A stretch of 64,000 bases of DNA, from NCBI GenBank assembly GCA_002452735.1, contig DKFD01000006.1, positions 1 to 64,000 of the forward strand, written 5' to 3'. This document shows positions 59,879-64,000 of this stretch, piece by piece; the first letter of the stretch is position 1; each line of letters begins with the position of its first letter. The notes below the pieces were generated by a model that was given only the letters and a program-made list of their open reading frames with translations, had not been told where the DNA came from and ran no database searches. The stretch comes from Patescibacteria group bacterium UBA6805 (GTDB lineage: Bacteria; Patescibacteriota; Minisyncoccia; Minisyncoccales; Minisyncoccaceae). The translations under genes and the position numbers were made by a program.

Positions 59879-61510
59879 ATGAACCTAAACGGCATTCTAA
59901 ATTCCAGGCAGGCAGGCATCAAAAAAGCGACTTTGATAATGGTTGTTTCCGTCTTAATCAGCCGCGTTCTCGGCTTGTTGAGAGACCGGTTCTTGGCCGG
60001 TTTTTTCGGCGCTTCAATCGATTTGGATATATACTTCACCGCTTTCAGGATACCCGATTTTATTTACAGCATCATTTTTGCCGGGGGGATAACCGTTTCT
60101 TTCCTGCCCATTTTTTCCGAATATTTCAAGAAAAACAAAGAAGAGGCCTGGAAGATAGTAAACTACGTATTAAATCTTTTTTTCGTCCTCTATTTCCTGG
60201 TTTTCTTTGTTTTTGTGGCCTTTACGCCTCAGCTTGTCTCTTATCTCGCTCCGGGATTTGACGCGCTGGCCCAGGCCAAGACTGTTGAGTTGACCAGATT
60301 GGTGTTTTTAAGCGTTTTCTTTTTCGGCCTGTCCTCAATCTTAACGGTTATTTTGAATTACTTCAATTTATTTTTAGCCTATTCCCTGGCCCCTATTTTA
60401 TACAACCTGGGGATTATCTTCGGCATCATTTTTCTTTCCCCGCATTTGGGGGTTTTCGGCGCCGGCCTGGGGGTTGTCCTGGGTTCTTTTCTTCATTTCT
60501 TGATTCAGGTTCCCGGAGCCAGGAACAGCGGTTTCAGCTACCGGGCGATTTTTTCCTTGAGCCACAAAGCCATAAAAGAATTCTTCTTTTTAATCGGTCC
60601 AAGGATTATTTCTTCGTCCTCTGTTCAGTTCAGTTTCGTCATCATCACCCTTATCGCTTCGGGCATAGGAGAAGGGGCGATTTCGGTTTTTAACCTTTCT
60701 AATAATTTAAGGTATCTGCCCATCGGGGTCATCGGCATTCCTTTTGCCACGGCCGCTTTTCCCGTTTTGGCGAAATTATGGGCGGGCAGGGAAAAAGAAG
60801 AATATTTGAAAAGATTCAGAATGGTTTTTTCTTCCGTCCTGTATTTTTCTTTTCCCATAGGCATATTGATATTTCTTTTAAAAGACCAGATTGTCAAAAT
60901 AATTTTTCAGACAGGTGCTTTCAGCGGCAGCGCCGTTGAGATTACGGCCGCTTGTCTGGGCTTGTACTTTTTGAGCACTTCGGCTCAATGCCTGGTGCCA
61001 ATTGTTTTAAGGGGGTTTTTCAGCTTGAAAGATTCAATAACGCCTACCGTCGTCTCTATTTTTTTTGTGCTGATTAATACCTTCCTCTGCTTTTTTTTCG
61101 TCAACTTATCCTCCTACGACAATATTTTTTCCCAAATTATCGGAAACGTTTTCGGATTTATCGCCTTGACCGACATCAAGGTTTTAAGCCTGGTTTTGGC
61201 TTTTAATTTCGGCCTGCTTTTTGAGTTTTTCTTTTTAATTTGTTTGTTTTTCCGCAAGGTCGGCAATTTCGGGCTCAAACAAACCCTAATTTCTTTTTTA
61301 AAGATATTGGTCTCAACCGCTGCCATGGCCATGGTTTTAATCGCTTTTCTTAATTATTGGCCCGTTTCCTTGCCTTTATTCGGGGAATTGGTTTGGTTTT
61401 GCTTTGTCTGCGTCGTGGCCGGGGTTGTTTATCTTTCGTCAACCCGTGTATTGAGAACGGAAGAAAGCGGCTTTTTAAACAAGTTTTTAATGAAAAGAAA
61501 TGAAGATTAA
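59879..61510 (+). CDS. murJ: Lipid II flippase MurJ
   Basis: MurJ flips lipid II across the membrane for peptidoglycan synthesis. The 543-residue protein has about 14 membrane helices and the family opening VVSVLISRVLGLLRDRFLAGFFGAS followed by FRIPDFIYSIIFAGGITVSFLPIFSEY (cited in part), later RYLPIGVIGIPFATAAFPVLA and VPIVLRGFFSLKDSITP. The charged Arg positions in helix 1 and the loop are kept. Its last 11 nt overlap lepA. Presence supports a peptidoglycan wall in this organism. Confidence 0.95.
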   Translation: MNLNGILNSRQAGIKKATLIMVVSVLISRVLGLLRDRFLAGFFGASIDLDIYFTAFRIPDFIYSIIFAGGITVSFLPIFSEYFKKNKEEAWKIVNYVLNLFFVLYFLVFFVFVAFTPQLVSYLAPGFDALAQAKTVELTRLVFLSVFFFGLSSILTVILNYFNLFLAYSLAPILYNLGIIFGIIFLSPHLGVFGAGLGVVLGSFLHFLIQVPGARNSGFSYRAIFSLSHKAIKEFFFLIGPRIISSSSVQFSFVIITLIASGIGEGAISVFNLSNNLRYLPIGVIGIPFATAAFPVLAKLWAGREKEEYLKRFRMVFSSVLYFSFPIGILIFLLKDQIVKIIFQTGAFSGSAVEITAACLGLYFLSTSAQCLVPIVLRGFFSLKDSITPTVVSIFFVLINTFLCFFFVNLSSYDNIFSQIIGNVFGFIALTDIKVLSLVLAFNFGLLFEFFFLICLFFRKVGNFGLKQTLISFLKILVSTAAMAMVLIAFLNYWPVSLPLFGELVWFCFVCVVAGVVYLSSTRVLRTEESGFLNKFLMKRNED

Positions 61511-63281
61511 GAATTTTGTCATCATCAGCCACATTGACCACGGCAAGTCGACTTTGGCCGACCGGTTTTTGGAAATCACGGGAACAATCAAAAAAGACAA
61601 AATGAAGCCTCAGTATCTGGACAGCATGGATTTGGAAAGGGAAAAGGGTATTACCATCAAAATGACTCCGGTGAGAATGGAGTATTTTTCTCGGAAAGGC
61701 GAAAAGATGATTTTAAATTTGATTGATACGCCCGGCCATATTGACTTTAATTACGAGGTTTCCCGAAGCCTGGCCGCGGTTGAAGGAGCGATTCTTTTGG
61801 TTGATGCTACCAAGGGCATCCAGGCCCAGACCATCACCAATCTTGATTTAGCCAAGAAAGAGGGGTTGGCGATAATCCCGGCCATAAACAAGATTGATTC
61901 TCCTCAGGCCAGGACCGAGGAGGTCAAGAAAGAAATCAGGGAATTCCTGGAATTTAAAAGCGAAGAGATTTTTTCCATATCGGCCAAGACCGGAGAGAAT
62001 GTTGCTTCGTTTCTTGAAGAAGCGGCAGAAAGAGTGGAAAGCGCCGAGGATAATTCGGAAAAACCTCTCAGGGCCTTGATTTTCGATTCCAAGTACGATT
62101 CTTTTCTGGGGGTGGTTTCTTATGTGAGAATAGTTGACGGTTCCATCAAAGCTAATGACAAAATATATTTTATCAATTCCGAGGCTCAGGGAGCGGTCAA
62201 AGAACTGGGCGTTTTTAAGCCGGGGATGATTCCGGTTTCAGAACTAAGGTCCGGGGAAATCGGCTATATTGCCACGGGCATAAAAGACCCGGAGAAGATA
62301 AGAATCGGCGATACCATTGTTCTGGCCGGAGAAGAAAATTCGGTTGAGTCCTTGCCGGGATACAAGAATCCGGAGCCCAAGATTTTCGTTTCTTTGTATC
62401 CCAAAGAACAGGACGATTTTGAGCTTTTGAAAACGGCCTTGTCCAAACTGAAACTGAACGATTCGGCCCTGTTTTTTGAACAGCAGAACTTCCATGTTTT
62501 CGGCCGGGGATTTCTTTGCGGTTTTTTGGGTTCTCTCCACACCGAAATCACCATGGAAAGGCTGAAAAGAGAATTCGGCTTGGAGCTGGTAATCAGCTCG
62601 CCCCAGGTCTTATTCAAGGCCGAAGACGGCAAGGGAAAAGAAGTGTTTATCTATAATCCCATCAACTGGTCGGAAAGCTTTAAGAACTTTTCCGAACCCT
62701 GGGCCGAGGTGCGGATCATCATTGGTTCTTCCTATTTGGGCCGGGTTTTTGAATTTATCAACAGCTTGGAAGGAAAGCATATCGATTCCCGTCCTTTCGG
62801 CGAAAACCGCTACTTTCTCATATATGAAATGCCTTTAAGGGAAATAATCGGGAAATTCTACGAGAATCTTTTAAACATCACTCAGGGGTTTGCTTCCCTG
62901 ACCTTTAAGGAAATCGGTTACCGCAAAGCCGATTTGGTTAAACTGGAGATTTTAATCAACGGAAAAAAGGAAGAGGCTTTTTCCAGAATTTTGCCCCAGA
63001 GCAAGGTTAACGTTGAAGCCAGAAAAATGGTGGAAAAACTGAAAGACGTTCTACCCAAGCAATCTTTCAGCGTTCCCATTCAGGGCAAGATAGGAGGAAA
63101 GATAATTAGCCGGGAAACCCTGAAAGCCACGAGAAAAGATGTTACCGCTCCCTTGTACGGAGGAGATTACACGAGAAAGAAAAAGTTGCTAGAAAAGCAA
63201 AAAGAGGGTAAAAAGAAACTAAGGGAAAAAGGAGAGGTAAGGATTCCTCCCGAGGTTTTTTTGAAGGTTTTCGGCTCCTAG
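61500..63281 (+). CDS. lepA: Elongation factor 4 (LepA)
   Basis: LepA is a ribosomal GTPase that back-translocates or helps assemble ribosomes. The 593-residue protein has G1 SHIDHGKST (about 10-18), G2 EKGITIK, G3 DTPGHIDF, G4 NKID and G5 ISAKTG, then EF-G-like domains and the LepA-specific C-terminus with GGKIISRETLKATRKDVTAPLYGGD and ending VPPEVF-like IPPEVFLKVF. It overlaps murJ by 11 nt. Confidence 0.97.
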   Translation: MKIKNFVIISHIDHGKSTLADRFLEITGTIKKDKMKPQYLDSMDLEREKGITIKMTPVRMEYFSRKGEKMILNLIDTPGHIDFNYEVSRSLAAVEGAILLVDATKGIQAQTITNLDLAKKEGLAIIPAINKIDSPQARTEEVKKEIREFLEFKSEEIFSISAKTGENVASFLEEAAERVESAEDNSEKPLRALIFDSKYDSFLGVVSYVRIVDGSIKANDKIYFINSEAQGAVKELGVFKPGMIPVSELRSGEIGYIATGIKDPEKIRIGDTIVLAGEENSVESLPGYKNPEPKIFVSLYPKEQDDFELLKTALSKLKLNDSALFFEQQNFHVFGRGFLCGFLGSLHTEITMERLKREFGLELVISSPQVLFKAEDGKGKEVFIYNPINWSESFKNFSEPWAEVRIIIGSSYLGRVFEFINSLEGKHIDSRPFGENRYFLIYEMPLREIIGKFYENLLNITQGFASLTFKEIGYRKADLVKLEILINGKKEEAFSRILPQSKVNVEARKMVEKLKDVLPKQSFSVPIQGKIGGKIISRETLKATRKDVTAPLYGGDYTRKKKLLEKQKEGKKKLREKGEVRIPPEVFLKVFGS

Positions 63282-63379
63282 AGCCCGACGGCGACCAAAG
63301 AAATGATGGTGGAAAGGATTACCAGGATTACGATAACGAACCAAGTAATCCGGAAAATCTTTTTTTGCTTTTTGTTCAT
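63278..63379 (-). CDS. Possible small single-helix membrane protein (33 aa)
   Basis: On the minus strand ATG 63377-63379 opens a 33-codon frame: MNKKQKKIFRITWFVIVI, a long hydrophobic helix, ending SLVAVGL at TAG 63278-63280. It has a positive-inside start and one membrane span, and its divergent start lies 6 nt from the ftsB-like ATG. Its stop overlaps the lepA stop on the other strand. No promoter is obvious. Plausible but not proven. Confidence 0.4.
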   Translation of the reverse strand: MNKKQKKIFRITWFVIVILVILSTIISLVAVGL

Positions 63380-63385
63380 GGCCTT

Positions 63386-63784
63386 ATGATAGCAAAAAAA
63401 AGAAAAAAAGAAAAGTCGGTTTGGAAGGATTTAACCAGAAGGGCCAAACTTTTCCTTTCGGTTGCTTTCGTTATTTTTTTGGCGTACACCAATATAAGGA
63501 TATTCGCGGAGATAAAAAAAGGAGACAAGGACCTGAAAAAGATAGAGGCGATTATTGAGGCCTTGAATAAAGAAAAGGACAGGTTGAATTTCGAGCTGGG
63601 CAACATTGACAGCGAGGCCTATCTGGAGAAAGTGGCCAGAGAGGAGCTGGGCCTGCAAAAGGCCGGGGAGCAGGTAATAGTGGTCAAGAAAGAAGGGGAG
63701 GGAGAGGGCATGGAAAAAGAAAACAAAAGATTCCAGTTTTTGAAAGACATTTTCAACTGGATTAAGGGGAAAATGCCAGAGTAG
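63386..63784 (+). CDS. Septum formation initiator family protein (FtsB/DivIC-like)
   Basis: The 132-residue protein has a basic cytoplasmic start (MIAKKRKKEKSVWKDLTRRA), one membrane helix (about 24-42), a coiled coil (about 45-75; KKIEAIIEALNKEKDRLNFEL) and the DivIC/FtsB ending AYLEKVAREELGLQKAGEQVIVV followed by a charged tail. It should act in divisome assembly. The final codons (Met-Pro-Glu-stop) overlap the first 10 nt of tRNA-Thr. ATG 63386 is chosen over an upstream in-frame TTG. Confidence 0.85.
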   Translation: MIAKKRKKEKSVWKDLTRRAKLFLSVAFVIFLAYTNIRIFAEIKKGDKDLKKIEAIIEALNKEKDRLNFELGNIDSEAYLEKVAREELGLQKAGEQVIVVKKEGEGEGMEKENKRFQFLKDIFNWIKGKMPE

Positions 63785-63846
63785 CTTAACGGCAAAGCAA
63801 CTCTTTCGTAAAGAGGAGACTGCGAGTTCGATTCTCGCCTCTGGCT
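63775..63846 (+). tRNA. tRNA-Thr (CGU)
   Basis: Acceptor GCCAGAG (63775-63781) pairs with CTCTGGC (63839-63845), discriminator T. Anticodon loop TTCGTAA gives anticodon CGU (codon ACG). T-loop TTCGATT is canonical. CCA is not encoded. The 5' end overlaps the preceding coding sequence by 10 nt. Confidence 0.93.
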
Positions 63847-63856
63847 CAAACGTTTA

Positions 63857-63885
63857 TTGCTATTTTTCTTTTTTTTTGATATAAT
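63857..63885 (+). promoter_or_regulatory. prfB promoter
   Basis: TTGCTA (63857-63862), 17-bp spacer, TATAAT (63880-63885), 7 nt before the ATG. Confidence 0.75.
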
Positions 63886-63892
63886 TCCAGAC

Positions 63893-64000
63893 ATGGAAAA
63901 GGAAAAGCAATTGGAAGATTTATTTTCTATGGTCCTCTCTTTAGAGGACCGGCTTTGACCTGGCCAAGCTTCAAAAAAGAAAAGAGGAGTTGAAAAAAGA
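63893..64000 (+). CDS. prfB: Peptide chain release factor 2, 5' end with programmed +1 frameshift (partial)
   Basis: RF2 releases peptides at UGA and UAA. The zero frame reads MEKEKQLEDLFSMVLSLEDRL and stops at TGA 63956-63958; the +1 frame from GAC 63957 continues LAKLQKRKEELKK to the window edge, matching the RF2 start of domain 1. The site CTT-TGA-C is the classical RF2 frameshift motif, with AGAGGA (63943-63948) 4 nt before CTT as the stimulatory Shine-Dalgarno-like sequence. That sequence is also the 3' arm of an 8-bp hairpin (63931-63950). It shows that UGA is a real stop here. Confidence 0.9.

Overview
The window looks like chromosomal DNA from a Patescibacteria (Candidate Phyla Radiation) bacterium, most likely in the Parcubacteria group. 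This is inferred from gene content and style: tightly packed genes, many overlapping by 1-16 nt; very short 5' leaders with a -10 box 6-14 nt before the start codon; a compact RecA; a cupin-type glucose-6-phosphate isomerase; several short pilin-like proteins carrying LamG domains; peptidoglycan-binding-domain surface proteins; lamin-tail-domain proteins; and tRNA genes without an encoded CCA. UGA is an ordinary stop (secF, prfB and others use it), so the UGA-Gly code of Absconditabacteria and Gracilibacteria is excluded. No CRISPR array, insertion sequence, integrase or prophage module was found.

Layout. 1-180: the GC-rich last 40 codons of a formylglycine-generating-enzyme/C-type-lectin-like protein whose end resembles a diversity-generating-retroelement variable region, followed by two overlapping hairpins. 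369-5022: recA, the minus-strand rpsF-ssb-rpsR operon, a LamG pilin overlapping phosphomannomutase, and a 53-aa small gene. 5035-10883 (minus): a six-gene operon (holin-like membrane protein, secG, a solute-binding protein with an inserted peptidoglycan-binding domain, cupin pgi, RNase J, trpS). 10966-15092: three LamG pilins, two of them overlapping a downstream gene by exactly 8 nt (a NYN nuclease-like protein and an SdpI-like protein). 15106-23990: groES-groEL behind a CIRCE-like operator, a Nudix hydrolase, lemA-microprotein-htpX, tRNA-Ser, clpB, an inactive HtrA-like protein and small membrane proteins. This block is a protein-quality-control neighbourhood.

24032-49390 is the accessory/surface region: an AbiEii-type toxin interrupted at UUU-UGA, a winged-helix regulator, a repeat array, an ECF sigma factor with a DUF5667 anti-sigma-like protein, a 1352-aa S-layer-like protein, a fifth LamG pilin, a DUF4143 ATPase, a 1689-aa acidic repeat protein, two secreted proteins sharing a C-terminal motif, RelB/RelE, Fic, a 1458-aa lamin-tail/beta-propeller protein, a candidate tRNA-like RNA and a BECR-type nuclease. 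49498-64000 returns to housekeeping: secD-secF, a sigma region 4-HARE protein, a conserved pair with a VirD4/HerA-like ATPase, pgk-recJ-like, rnhA, RNase P RNA, murJ-lepA, an ftsB/divIC-like gene, tRNA-Thr, and the start of prfB with its programmed +1 frameshift.

The strongest leads are the partial diversity-generating-retroelement target at the left edge, the cloverleaf-like RNA with a tmRNA/tRNA-Ala-type acceptor stem (48866-48967), the shared C-terminal motif of two secreted proteins (about 40058-40149 and 42252-42344), the 8-nt pilin overlaps with mosaic pilin cores, and the widespread near-leaderless promoter layout.
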